Shown: in pieces, positions 33,508 through 44,931 of the stretch
Position numbering within the stretch: position 1 is the first letter of the stretch
Layout: every line of letters starts with the position of its first letter
Assembly (NCBI RefSeq): GCF_010093595.1
Contig: NW_022985443.1
Coordinates: 1,828,993-1,892,992 of the forward strand
Length of the DNA stretch: 64,000 nt
Origin: Mytilinidion resinicola
Taxonomy: Eukaryota > Ascomycota > Dothideomycetes > Mytilinidiales > Mytilinidiaceae
Reading direction: 5' to 3'
Notes under the pieces: model-generated
Databases searched by the model: none
What the model was told of the DNA's origin: nothing
Seen by the model: the letters and a program-made list of their open reading frames with translations, nothing else
Position numbers and translations under genes: made by a program

Positions 33508-35623
33508 TCAAGCACGATACGGATCCCTTGGGTTGATCTCTGGAATAGCAGACTGTAGATCCTTGATTCTTTTTTGCGTCAACTTAGCCTCCTTCTCCAT
33601 TTCAAATGCATAATACCAGCCCACAATCAACTTCAACAACGCCACAGCTCGCGCCTTACACTCTATATCGCCGTCTTGAAGCCTGGTGATTGCCAAATTT
33701 AAAATTTCGAGGCACTCTGGGTTCTTTTCGGCGCGATGATGCAATCCAAGGACCTTCGCCGCTAGAAACATAGCCCTAGCCTCAACTGCCCATTGCGGAG
33801 GTTGGCTTTTAGAGAGAAGTAACGACGCCTTGCTCTAGAGATCTTTTGAAAGTTCCAATAGAACGTCTGCGAACTGTTCTGGCACTGGTAGTGTGCCATC
33901 AGCGTTCTTCTGTACTGGATTGCATTGGAGTTTCATGCGGAAGCACAGGTTGCACTTCTTCTCTTGATTCTTTTTCGCATTTTGCCGGGCCCAAACGCAG
34001 TCTCGCGCATTGTCATAGCAATGTTGACACTTTTGAGAAACCGGTACTGAAGCTTCCGCTCTTCGTTTTCTTCCTTTGGGTTTCGGATTCTGCGTGTGAT
34101 TCTTCGCAATCAGTTCGCCATCTGTCCCACCGACATGCAATATGGCGTAGGCGTACTGATAGAGTACGGCCATTGTGCATTCCAATGGGACGTTGGGCTT
34201 CCTAGCTTGAGCGCCGAGTCTCTTGTAGTTCTTCCAAAAGGCAGGCCGATCCAGGCGCGCTGTATTTGAGTATCTGAAGTAGGTGGTCCACATATGGAGA
34301 ACAATAGGATGATCTGCTCCGATAACGGTTTCAAAAGAGCGGATAGTCATCTCGTACCCAATTTGAAGCGCTTGCTTCATTTTGGTAAATTCGGTCTCCG
34401 TCTGTGCATGGGTCATTTTAGTCGGTAGAAGTCGAGATCGGACTCTGCGTAACGAGTCCAGCAGTAAAAACAGAGGATGCCCATCTCCATGCCGATCCAG
34501 AATTCGTTGCCTCATTTGGTTTATGAATTCATACAGGATGTCTAGCTTATGTTTTGTCATTCGGACGCAGAGTCCTAGAAGAGAGATGCAAATCGGCCAA
34601 AAATTCACCAAAATCATCGGATCATCGTGGCCAATAAGAAGAGTGGCTTCCTCGAAAAGCTTGTGGATGGAATAAAAGGCTTGTCGTTGCGAGTTGAGTA
34701 CAATGAATATGGAAGCATTTTGGCACTGGTCTAGCGAGCGTTGCCACTGTGGACTTCTCCGAAATGCCGTCTGGAGGCATGAGCCGAAAAGTGTCTCGTT
34801 TCCAGCCCTTACTCAGCGTGCAGAAGAGGCCATCAATGTACCCATGAATCGATCTATTGATCTTCTCGTATTGATCCGGTGCTAAGAAATCAGACATTGG
34901 CACCTGAATACCAGGAAGATTGGAGACGTAGGTGGGACCTGCTCTGCATCTAAGTCTCTGTAAATTCCGCGGTTTGATGGTTGCCGTTCCGTTGTTCTTC
35001 GTAGTCAAGTTCTTCTTCCATCCCCATTTCTTGATTTTTTCTTTATACATTCTTTCCCTTTCTCGTGTTAGCTATAAGGTCTCTGCCCAGCAGTTGTAGA
35101 ATCCCAGGATTAAACGCTTGAGAGAGCAAACTTACGAGGCCTTGAAATTGCGTCTCCAAGACATGATTTTCATCACGGAACGTAACGGCCGCTGTTGTTC
35201 GATGTAAAGTTGGCGTAGCTCCTCTTTCAACATGCCCCACGTCTCATCAGAGTATGTTGCTTTGCTTCCATTGGATTCATGAGTGCCTTTTCCTGATCGA
35301 GAAGTCTCGTTCAGAGCATCTGAAGCCATGACAGAATAGCTCGGGGGGAACGACTCGATAGACTGAATAGGTTGGATGTCGTTTCCCAAATTTTGGTGTG
35401 CTTTGCTTGGCTCTAAAGGGTTCATCAACTCGTCTGACTGGCGCAGAGTAGGAGGCACGACTTCAGTGACGCCCGGCATCGATGACGAAATACCAATCCA
35501 GCTGGGATCTTGGTATTGTAGATTCATTGGTACGAAGAGTTCTTGTCGAATTTGGCTACGTGGGTCTTGCCAAAGCCTAACTTGAATTGTGTGCAGGTTC
35601 GAATCCTCAGCCTGGTCGCCCAT
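33508..35623 (-). CDS. Clr5-domain regulator with a Zn2Cys6-like cysteine cluster
   Basis: Exons 35623-35136, 35057-34813 and 34730 onward join in frame. The Clr5 domain begins at ETWGMLKEELRQLYIEQQRP near residue 130 and is completed after intron 1 (SERMYKEKIKKWGWKKN). The middle is helical and TPR-like (ALQIGYEMTIRSFETVIGADHPIVLHMW). Near the end lies C-x2-C-x6-C-x14-C-x2-C-x6-C (CQHCYDNARDC ... CNLCFRMKLQC), the Zn2Cys6 spacing with a long middle loop. An in-frame TAG at 33835-33837 interrupts a frame that stays protein-like down to 33508. It is either a true stop (CAG to TAG is a plausible change), or part of a 75-nt intron of weak signals. Clr5 proteins are DNA-binding regulators. Targets are unknown. 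Confidence 0.6.
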
Positions 35624-36406
35624 CTCGGAGACAAGAGATTCCTATCAGTTAACGTGCTAGAGCCTGCTCTTCCCCTATGCTCCAAATCGCGACCAATAAC
35701 GTGAGAGCGATAATTGTGGGCACTATGGTAATATTTGGTGAGTGATTTAAACTGTGATTGCGGCTCTAAAGCAATTCAAGACAAGACCGGGAGCTATCTA
35801 AACGAAATGGCGGTGACTTCGACGCTGCAGCGTACCGACACTAGCCGGGGACGGATCACATGGACGGCGAGATGTAGGGCGATATGGACGACTTATTGGG
35901 GGGTAAGGCTGCAAGTCGTTGCATATTGCGTTAGCGTGTATGCAAATACTCAGCTTTCCGGGGTTGTCGACTAAAGTACGTTGCATATCACTAGCGTATC
36001 TGTAATGCACAGCCTTACATATCTACTGCATGTCGTATTGGCTGGGACAATCATGTCGCAGAAATACTACACACCCTCAGTGTGCCCTACCGATGGCATC
36101 TAGCCGAAGATTGGTAGAGATGCTCCATCAACTTGGAATGAGGAGATGAATGGTGAGTACTTCGTGTTTGATAATGAGCTCGTGAATGACGTGACTGTCA
36201 CCGGGCTGAGTAGGTCTTGAAATATAAATGCTGTGCACTCCTCCCAGAAAATCTTCTTTCCATCTTTCGCATGTTAGAGCCAGCCTGTCTTCTCACAAGC
36301 CAAGTCGAAACAAGTGTTTCTTACCGTTGTCTCCTATCCCATACTACAGGTTCTTCATTCTGCTCAACATCTCATTCGCCCTCCGCCTTCAGCGCCTCTT
36401 GCCATC
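35624..36406. promoter_or_regulatory. divergent intergenic region
   Basis: This 783-bp region lies between the Clr5 gene and the unknown membrane-type gene. Short frames only. The right 150 bases are a CT-rich leader (TCTTCATTCTGCTCAACATC type). No specific operator is recognised. Confidence 0.35.
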
Positions 36407-37488
36407 ATGAGCTCTTATGCGTCAGACGATGAGACAGAATTCAGACCATCAACACGTTTTCTCGAAAACGAAAGATCCTCCGTGCTTAAGACCATCAAAA
36501 ATGAATGGCACGAGAGGCGTACGGCCATTATTGCTGTCGTCTGCGCCGAGAATGTGAAAAGGCTCGAGCGTAAGTGCGACCAGAAATCTCGAAGGGGATT
36601 TAGTACAGGTAAGGCCTTTTGAGGACCTTCAAGAAGCATTTGACTAATAATTTCAAAGGAGGCCGGTCCCTCATCTTAGTCACGACCAAGGACTTTCTTC
36701 AGGATGCTATTCAAGACGTGATTGAAAGCGATACGCATGATCGAAAGTCTTATAAGAACCTGACTATGATTGTGAGTGGAGCAATCATTGATATCAAATT
36801 CGATGTGCCTTCCGCCTGCGATATCCAAACTCTTAAGATCCTCTACGCAAACAGAGGCAGCCGTCGCGACCAGCTGTTGGTTGACGGGTCATCCACCTTC
36901 AAGAATGATCGCCTTGATGAATGGTGGGAAAGGAAAAGGTTCCATCATCGCAAACTATACCTTGGTCGAGATGTTTTCATCAAGGTTGATTCTAACAGAT
37001 CTGCGTGGCGCGGATCTTCCAGCACCTTGAATGATTTCCAGAAAGATGAGTTGCGCCGTCGGTTCGAGAAGATGCGGGAGACCTCCATGGATGGCTCCTG
37101 GTGGGAACAATGGAAGGGCTCAGTCGCTGTAATCATTGGGCTTCTTGTGGGGACTGGGAAGTTCCTTGCTGGTTTCGAGGTTTCTGCAAGTGGAGTTTTC
37201 ATTAACCTCCAATTTGGTCCGGCATGTCTACAGGTGGGCTCAACAACTCTCAACGCGTCGGCTGTGGTAGCAGCTATTGGGCCCGGCGTTTTATTTGGAG
37301 CAGGCGCTGCGGCGGCGGTGTACTTCATTCCCTGGGATGATTTCTTCGAATCGCTAAAAGGTGTTTTGTCTTGGATTTGGACGGGGATTAAGCAAGTCTG
37401 GACCATGTTCTGCGACTGGCTTGCAAGGCAGTTCAAGGGTGTCGAGGAGAGAAACGAGTACGTGCCTCGGCCTATGCGCTTCTCTTAG
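36407..37488 (+). CDS. unrecognised protein with hydrophobic C-terminal region
   Basis: Exons 36407-36608 and 36659-37488 (50-nt intron with ACTAATAA branch) close at 343 residues. The first ~230 residues are charged and mixed alpha/beta in character (AIIAVVCAENVKRLERK, LILVTTKDFLQDAIQDVIES). From ~235 there are two or three Gly/Ala-rich hydrophobic stretches (VAVIIGLLVGTGKFLAGF, and AAIGPGVLFGAGAAAAVYF), then a Trp-rich amphipathic tail (LSWIWTGIKQVWTMFCDWL). I recognise no family. The layout of a soluble head, a glycine-rich membrane segment and an amphipathic tail suggests a membrane-inserting protein, but that is inference. It sits head-to-head with a Clr5-domain regulator. Confidence 0.7.
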
Positions 37489-37659
37489 TTCTAATTCATA
37501 GCATGATTTGGTTCTTTTTTTTGGTTTTCTTTTTGGGAAAATGGAAGAGAGATATGTACGGGGGCTTTCGGAGTCGTTAATTGTGGGTAATGACTCGGAG
37601 TTTGCACTGGAGTAATCTAATCTAGTTTTATTGTCAAAGACCAAATAAGTGAGTTTTAC

Positions 37660-38280
37660 TCAGAAAGTCGCTAGTTCAAGTCTATTTATATTCACTACAT
37701 ACTCACGCACAATACTCGGTGGTAGGTTCAAAGAAAGGGATTTCTTCTGTTGGTGGCAGCTAGTAACACGTCTCTATTCTCCCTTGTTTTCTCTCCCTTT
37801 CTCCTCCTTACGGAGTTGCACTATCTCCCTTACGAAGTTGTGTTGCTCCCTTGCCGTGCCTTGCTGTCAAGGGAGTCTCGTTAGTATATATAGTCCCTCG
37901 TTACAACCTCAATACAACTCATGCTTCCTTCACTGATTCTTTGCCCTTCCTACGCCAGCTGCCAGTTGGCTGGCTCGCCTGGGACGATAAGTCCAACTGT
38001 GAGGTTAATGTGAGTATCAGTGAACCCGACCAGAACGATATAACGAGCTTTTTCTATGACTAGCGATCTCGAGTACCTAGTAGGAATCGTGACTAGGATA
38101 CAAGGAGCTAAGCCTCTTAAGGAGAATCTCTACGAGATCACCTCTGTACCTGAACCAGGCTTTAGTAAACTCCGAAATGTCCTCCGATATATCCGTTACT
38201 TTCACGGCGTCGCCTTGATTTCTTATGACTTACAGCAAGTTGTGGTATTTAAGAGTAGAGACTCTCCTATTTTCTGAGAT
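37660..38280 (+). repeat. possible relic of an LTR retrotransposon
   Basis: A stretch with TATATATAGTCCCTCG, CAATACAACTC and a perfect 8-bp hairpin (CTCCCTTG / CAAGGGAG, 37846-37875) resembles the R-U5 end of fungal LTRs. After it comes an untranslated link and a 73-codon frame at 38056 of unknown kind. No second LTR, primer-binding site or polymerase is seen, so this is weak. Confidence 0.25.
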
Positions 38281-38373
38281 GTTCGATCCATCACTTCCAG
38301 CTTAAACTAGCTCGCACAATCACCCCAGAGCAGTTTAGACCCAATCGAAAAGAAAACCAAAAAAATCACCACA

Positions 38374-39855
38374 ATGTATTTGTACCTTTCGGTGGCTTTT
38401 GGCCTCTTGGCAATTTCGGCGGTTCAGTCCAGCTCCAGCAACGGCGGCGGCTTCAATCTGCGTCCGTTTAGGATCAACCTATCAAGTGGCGTTTCGCGTA
38501 TGCTTAACTTTGTCAACAATACCCAACTACCCGGCGGCCCCGAGTATCTAGGTGCCTCCGCTGGGATTCCTCTCGATACTCTCAAGTCGCTTCGGGCAGA
38601 GTGGCTAACCCGGTTTGACTGGGACAAGGAACAGCTGGCTATAAATGCGTAAGTACGAAGTAACCCATGTTCTTCAAACATCCTCTTATTTCATGCCGTA
38701 CATACAGATTCAACCATTTTACAGCCGAGGTAGAAGGCCTCACTATCCATTTCATTCACGAAAAGTCAAGGACTCCAAACGCGATTCCCTTGATCCTTAT
38801 CCACGGCTGGCCAGGATCATTTCTCGAGTTTTTGCCCGTGATTGATCCCCTTTTACAGAACTCAAAAACGTCCACCGACACGCCTATTACATTCGACATC
38901 ATCATACCTTCTCTCCCCGGTTACGCCTTCTCGTCGGCACCGCCACAAAACTGGACAATTGACGACACTGCTCGAGTCTACAACACTCTCATGACTGATG
39001 TCCTAGGATACTCGGAGTATGCTACTCATGGGACCGACTGGGGGTCATTTGTTGCTTACAGTTTATATGGTAACTTCAATGGTTCCGTTCGGGCGTCCCA
39101 CTTCTGTTTCTTACCCTTCTCACCCCAATCACCGACTGAGCTAGCTGCTCTAAACGTTAGCCTTTCGCCTCTCGAGGCATATGAAGAGCAAGAGGCTATG
39201 ACTTTCGACTCATCTGGAATCGGTTACACAATCGAGCAATCAACCGAGGTGCGTACGCGGCTTCAAGATATCATATCACACCAGGACTCTAACCACTGGC
39301 ATCTAGCCAAACACCATTGGCTTAGCCCTATATGACAATCCAGTTGGCCAGCTTGCCTGGATCGGACAGAAATTTCTAAATTGTAAGTCTTCAGGAGTTG
39401 GACAGAAGGCCTGCTAGGAAGTTCCCCTTCTAACAAGATTCTGATTAATAGGGTCTGATCCTCGCGCCGGAACGCCGCCCTCGGTCCTCGACCACAACGA
39501 GATCTTGAAAAGTGTCTCACTATACTATCTCACCAAAAGCCTCGTCTCGTCCATGTATATATATTTTCAGAATCCTGAGGCGCTTAAAACAGTATACTCG
39601 AAAGCGCAGACTGACGCACCCATGCTTTTTAGTGGCTTCAAGTACAATCCCGGGTTTTGGCCACCTGCACTAGTTGCTCAAGTTGGGAATCTTGTTCTAT
39701 ACCGAAGTAAGCGCATATGCCCGCATACCAATTTCAGGTTGTTGTTCCTAACCCGAGTTTCTCCAGATCACGATTTTGGTGGCCATTTTGCTGGGATAGA
39801 TAACCCCCCGGCATTGATTAAGGATCTGAGGGAGATTGGAACGTACTGGGCGTAA
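38374..39855 (+). CDS. secreted epoxide hydrolase (alpha/beta hydrolase)
   Basis: Exons 38374-38648, 38708-39248, 39307-39382, 39452-39706 and 39767-39855 close at 411 residues. A signal peptide (MYLYLSVAFGLLAISAVQS) is followed by the epoxide-hydrolase N-terminal domain (FNLRPFRINLSSGVSRML). The oxyanion motif is LIHGWPGSFLEF near residue 145. The nucleophile aspartate is in HGTDWGSFVAY near residue 200. The catalytic histidine is in HDFGGHFAGIDNP near the end. The enzyme opens epoxides to diols. Several NxS/T sites fit secretion. The usual GGDWG at the nucleophile elbow reads GTDWG here. An O-methyltransferase gene follows on the same strand. Confidence 0.85.
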
Positions 39856-40431
39856 GAGGCGATATAGTAAAACACGGAAGAGTCATGAATAATCAAGAAG
39901 TTGAGAACATATGAAATAAGCTGAACCTATCGACTCGCCCTTGTCCAATGATCTGCAAGTATTCCCTGGCAGAGCCACGCCTGAGGCTGGAAGGTTTAGT
40001 AGATCCCAAGTACGCGATTTATATCGAAACACCACGAAATGAAAAGTCTCGATATTGGACAGTCTACACACAGTCTCGTAGACTTTAGCACAGTAAACAA
40101 GAGTCGAATACCGGTGGCTAGCGCTGCAGTATCCCATATAGACCTCAACTTATGACTTTACGTAAATGAGTGTAAAAGAAAAATTATTGTCCACACATTA
40201 CTTGGATTGCTAGGGAGAGTCAACGATATCCCTATAGTCTAATTCCGAGTCTTCCCCATGTTATATTGGCATGCGGGGTAAAGTCACACTTTCTCCGCGG
40301 AAAAAAGAGGTTTTGTAAGCATTTGTGAGTCATTCTTGTATGGTGCTCTATACTCTCTCTTCGCTTAATCGTAGTCCTTCGAGTTCATCGAGCCTACTTG
40401 CCCTCCTACTATCCACCTCGAATCCAACAAC
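39856..40431. other. intergenic between epoxide hydrolase and O-methyltransferase
   Basis: No coding frame of note. The last 120 bases are a CT-rich leader before the ATG at 40432. Confidence 0.4.
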
Positions 40432-41305
40432 ATGCCTTCCCCGTCACCAATCGAGGCCCCGGAGCATGTGCTCCAGCTTTTGTCCCAGCTCCACAAGATT
40501 TCTTTGGAGCAGGAAGCCGCTATTTCCAAAACCGGCAAGGTCATGTCCTCGGACGTCCTAGACGACTTGGAGGGTAAACAACCAGATCGCGCCCCTAAAA
40601 GTGAATTCGACACACTTATGCTTGACAAATTCATTGCCCTCGACGAGGACAAATGCCACTTTGTGTACCAGCTGATCAATGCCACTGGGGCTACGAACGT
40701 TGTCGAGGCAGGGACTAGTTTCGGAGTTAGCACGATCTACCTGGCGCTGGCCGTTGCTAAGACTAAAGCTGCGACTGGAAAGCCTGGAAAGGTCATTGGG
40801 ACAGAGAAAGAGATACAAAAGGCAGAGACTGCGAGGAAGTACTGGAAGCAGTGTGGAGAGGTGGTGGAGAGAGAGATTGATCTAAGAGTAGGAGATCTGC
40901 TTGAGACCCTAAAGGAGGATCTGCCCGAAGTAGACCTGCTGCTCCTTGATAGTAAGTTTCACTACCTTGTAATCACCTCCAATTGGCCCGGTCGAGTTCG
41001 AGTGCCTTCAAGTCTGAGCTGCAGCCTCTGTAGAATGCGTCAACTACACTTCCGTACACTATACCAGCAATATGTCTAATGCATAACATCTAGTATGGTC
41101 GGCGCTCGCACTCCCAACACTCAAGACGGTGCTGCCCAAGCTTAGGTACGGCGCCGTGGTTCTCGCGGACAACACCACCTCAGGCGCGAAAGGCTACGCA
41201 GACCTGCTAGCATACCTGCGAGCGCCAGAAAATGGCTTTCACAACACGACTCTACCGTACACCAACGGCTTTGAGATGAGTGTGTATCTGCCCAAAAGCA
41301 AGTAG
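40432..41305 (+). CDS. class I SAM-dependent O-methyltransferase (family 3, CCoAOMT/COMT-like)
   Basis: Exons 40432-40951 and 41094-41305 close at 243 residues. The SAM-binding motif I is NVVEAGTSFGVSTIYLALA near residue 90, and motif II-like KVIGTEKEIQKAETA follows. The metal/substrate region is VDLLLLD just before the intron, and the downstream YGAVVLADNTTSGAKGY matches the usual VIADNV..G block of the family. The C-terminal FEMSVYLPK is the closing strand. Members methylate catechols or other small phenols with Mg2+, in the cytosol. Together with the epoxide hydrolase upstream it may handle aromatic compounds. Confidence 0.82.
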
Positions 41306-41687
41306 CGAAAGTAAAGAGATCCTCTCATGATAATGCTTTGCCCCTCTCTGGCAGCGGCATCCCTGCAGGTGCTGCATAAGGGTGTGGAGATCAGATTCGC
41401 GAGTAATATAGACATGTGGGCCACCCAAGCCCATATACATCATCATTGTCTTGCACTCTTGACTACTGCATCTTGAACAATGCTATCGTGAATTTAAGAT
41501 CGAAGGTATCGAAAGGGTAGGCTTTTTGCTGCAACATGCGGAAAACAAGCTCGCAAGAACCCGAACCAATGACGGCATGAACGCCAAACACGCCTCCTCC
41601 CCTTCAGCCGTCAAAAGCAACGACGACACCTCCTCCCACTTTCCCCCACCACGGCAGGTCGCCCATCTTCACAGCTCAATCCCCATC

Positions 41688-43122
41688 ATGGCTCCCGCTG
41701 GATTGCTCAATTCCTTCCTCGCGGCCATCCAGGCCAGCTTGTCCGTCTTGCTTGTCGTCTTCTATGGCGTCCTCACAGCAAAGTTCAAGCTGCTGGACGG
41801 CTCAACCGGCAAGGCGATATCGAAAGTATGCGTCAAAGTCTTTCTTCCAGCTCTCCTTCTCACCAAGATCGGGTCTGAGTTGCACGCCGGCTCTGCGCAA
41901 CGCTATCTCATCATTCTCATATGGGCCTTCATCTGTCACATCATTTCATTCCTAATTGGCATATCCGCACACCTGCTCCTCAAGTTCCCAGATTGGATCA
42001 CCGCCGCCATCATGTTCAACAATACTACCTCATATCCGCTCCTCCTTATCGTATCATTGGATGAAACGGGCATTTTGAGCAATCTAATCGTCACGGACGA
42101 ATCATCAAAAGCCGCCATTGAACGAGCAAAATCGTACTTCCTCGTCTTCGCCACCGTCTCCAGCTGCCTCACTTTTGCCGTCGGTCCACGATTGATGGAT
42201 TCAGAGCACGCATATGAGCCAGATCCAGACGACAAGGACTCCTCCGATGAGATCGAAGACGATGACGAAGCCATTTCCCCCACGCACGAAACGGAGCAAA
42301 CATCTCTCCTGCGCGTCCCAGATCACACCCGTCGCAGAACTTCCGTCGTTCCCACGACCTTCTTCCCCACTCGTCAACGCGAGAACTCAGCCAACATCAG
42401 CTTCAACCGGCGTCCCTCGTACATCCCTAAACGCCGCTGGTACAACTTCGGCCCGCGAACGCAATGGTGGCTGCTTTTCCTCTACGACTTCTTAAATGCA
42501 CCTTTACTAGGTGCCGTCGCTGGTGCGATCATCGGCCTTGTCCCACCACTCCATCGCGCCTTCTTCTACGACACCTACGAGGGCGGCATTTTCAGCGCCT
42601 GGCTGACCGCTTCTTTCAAAAGCATCGGGCAGCTATTCGTACCCCTCCCTTTACTTGTAGCAGGCGTCTCATTGTATCTATCCCGCGTCGCCGCAAACTC
42701 GCCGGACGGGCCCCGGGAAGCCAAACTGCCCTGGCTCACGACACTGTTCGTACTAGTCATCCGCTTCGTAGTGTGGCCTGTGGCATCAATTTCGGTGATC
42801 TACGCGCTGGCGAGTAAGACGAATGTGCTAGGGGACGATCCGATGTTGTGGTTCACGATGATGCTGATGCCGACGGGGCCGAGTGCGATGAAGTTGATTA
42901 CAATGGTGCAGGTTAGTGACGCAGATGAGGCGGATGAGCATAAGATTGCGAAGATTTTGACGGTGAGCTGTACTCTTCCTTTGACGCATAGCAGGATGTA
43001 CGGTTGGTATGAATGTAAGATGGAAGCTGACTTAGGAATAGATATCGTATGCTATATCGCCATTCCTCGCGTTTACCGTCGTAGGTGCGTTGCGAGCAAG
43101 CGTCGCCGCAATTGGATCATAG
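41688..43122 (+). CDS. auxin efflux carrier (PIN-like) family membrane transporter
   Basis: Exons 41688-42962 and 43042-43122 close at 451 residues. Five N-terminal helices (SVLLVVFYGVLTAKF.., NNTTSYPLLLIVSL with the typical N-N-x-x-x-x-P) are separated by a long acidic and Arg-rich loop from five C-terminal helices (PLLGAVAGAIIG, MMLMPTGPSAMKLI). The short last exon provides the final helix (ISYAISPFLAFTVVGALRAS). Fungal members sit in the ER or plasma membrane. Yeast Ecm3 belongs to this family. The frame stays open upstream to 41526, but the ATG at 41688 directly precedes helix 1. Confidence 0.88.
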
Positions 43123-43760
43123 AAAGAGTACCTTCTCGAAAGAATCCAAAATCCCCTTCGTCCGCCTACTTGCAGTGATTGACGCGATGCAGCCCTTTCG
43201 GACACAAGTAATACCTTTCGTGCAAGCATAGATAACAAGTATATCTCAGGATGTTCCTCTAGCTATCGCACGGCTCAAATGTAATCAAAATATCATTTCC
43301 GTACTCCATGTTAATCTCGCGTACTCCTCCGTGGCGCTTTCAGAATTTCTCGTCGCCTTCTAAGACCGATCTTGAATCATAGAGCCTCTTATAGGAGAGT
43401 AAAAGAACGACACGAGAGAGTCACGTGTTCCAAGTGCAGGTATAGATTATCTCCGTCCTCCCCTCTTCCCATTTCACATGGACGAGTCGAAACTAGAGTT
43501 CGAAAAATACGAGCAGAGTCATTCCGACCATGGCTGTAGCACTGAGTCAGTGAGTAAAGAACGAGCTACTCGACATCATGGATTTCGCTTCTTCGTTCCT
43601 TAGCAAAGATCTACAGTGATGGTATTCAACTTCCTTTCTCCACTTCGATACCCATTACTACATTCTACCGCTACGTTTCTCCCACCCATCCTAAAGTTTC
43701 TGATCATCACTGCCCAACCCAACGGCCCCCACACTCTCCATCATCAGAGTCCCAATCCTC

Positions 43761-43925
43761 ATGTCTGATAAATCGCCCGCCATCCTAGCACTCCTAATCA
43801 TTGCGTATCTCGAGTGAGTTTGCACACACGTCATTCTGTTCTTCTCGGGACTTGTTGATCCCCGACTCCATGAATGACTAAATCCCACCAGCCCTTTTGA
43901 AGAAACTAAACCCTCAAACCCATGA
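43761..43925 (+). CDS. possible spliced microprotein
   Basis: Exons 43761-43813 and 43892-43925 encode 28 residues starting MSDKSPAILALLIIAYL. The intron has unusually good signals: GTGAGT donor, TGACTAAAT branch site and CCACCAG acceptor. So a spliced transcript is likely even if the peptide is not functional. One hydrophobic helix is predicted. No family is recognised. An in-frame TGA lies upstream. Confidence 0.3.
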
Positions 43926-43939
43926 TAAGAGAAGTTTCT

Positions 43940-44180
43940 CCAGCTCGGACACTGCTTAAATACCCACTCCTCGACACGGTAGAAGTCGGGTTACTCAGCC
44001 ACGTGAGCCGGAGAATCGAAGGCCCGTCTGGAGAGCGAATCGGATCTACTGGCCGGGTGCAAGAGGAGGGAAAGGGGGCACATCACTTCGCCGAAACCGC
44101 GTGACTGCTCGGCTTTTCCGCTGGGTTTGGGGTATAAAAACTTCTACATCCGTGAAAGTTGAAAGGTAGAGATGGGAGGC
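43940..44180. repeat. degenerate duplicated segment, copy 1
   Basis: It shares an ordered set of short blocks with 44650-44850: CTTAAATACCC, a CTCAG..AGCCG block, a CACTTCGC block, an ACGTGA-like site and GAAAGGTAGAGATG. It contains GGTATAAAAAC (44132) and CACGTG (44003). It looks like a promoter-type sequence duplicated and then diverged. Confidence 0.35.
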
Positions 44181-44649
44181 AGATGGGTGGTCAGGAAAAT
44201 TGGGATATATGAAGAAACAATGGGTTGCGTGGGCATCAACTCCGGAAAACAAGTCAGCGCATGTCTGCGCCCGGGGTGCGGTGGTTCAACAGAGACCGAA
44301 CGATTCCGCGATGGAGAGACTGCATTGGTGCATAGAACTGGGCTGATGATGATTGTTATCTATCTCTTAAGATGTTAAAGCCAGATCTGCTCTGTGCATG
44401 CTAGAGATCAACGAATGGAAGAAGTGCTCGATATCACCACCAACTTGAGCATTAATGGAGCGCACGCACACACTTCGCAACGCAATCTCCGCCATAAGGG
44501 GCTCTATAGAGACTTGATGATGTTCGTCTCCTCCGACCAACCATAGAGAAATGGCTGCCATGGAGTTGATCCAACTCCATCGGTCCTGTTTCTCTTTCAG
44601 TTTTTGCACGCCTCTCCTCCACCATGAAGTATGGAGCCTACGAGAGGAG

Positions 44650-44850
44650 AAGGAACTTAAATACCCGACGAAGAACTCACTGAGTCAGCCGAAGAATTAG
44701 AAGGTCCGCTGGAACGCAGTACGCTGGAGTGGATGGAGCATGTGACTTCGCTGAATTCACGTGATATTTGGGCTTCAATGCCCAGGCTCTGATGCGAGAA
44801 CGAACTATTTAAGGCTGGATATTCGAAAGGCTAGAGATGAATGGAGGACC
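44650..44850. repeat. degenerate duplicated segment, copy 2
   Basis: This is the counterpart of the segment at 43940-44180, in the same orientation and block order. It contains CACGTG (44759) and an ATTTAAGG TATA-like stretch. Identity is patchy, so the duplication is old. Confidence 0.35.
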
Positions 44851-44931
44851 CTGGCGACGTGAAACTCACGCAATAGTCTGACTTATGCGACTGGTGTGAG
44901 GTATGAAAGCTTTACGCTTGCGTATCTTCTA

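Noticed and set aside
34622..34812. Apparent frameshift in the Clr5 gene
   Set aside because: An 82-nt GT-AG intron (34812-34731) restores the frame exactly, so no lesion is needed.
35590..35612. GGTTCGAATCCTC string resembling a tRNA B box
   Set aside because: No matching A box or acceptor stem upstream, and it lies in the first exon of the Clr5 gene.
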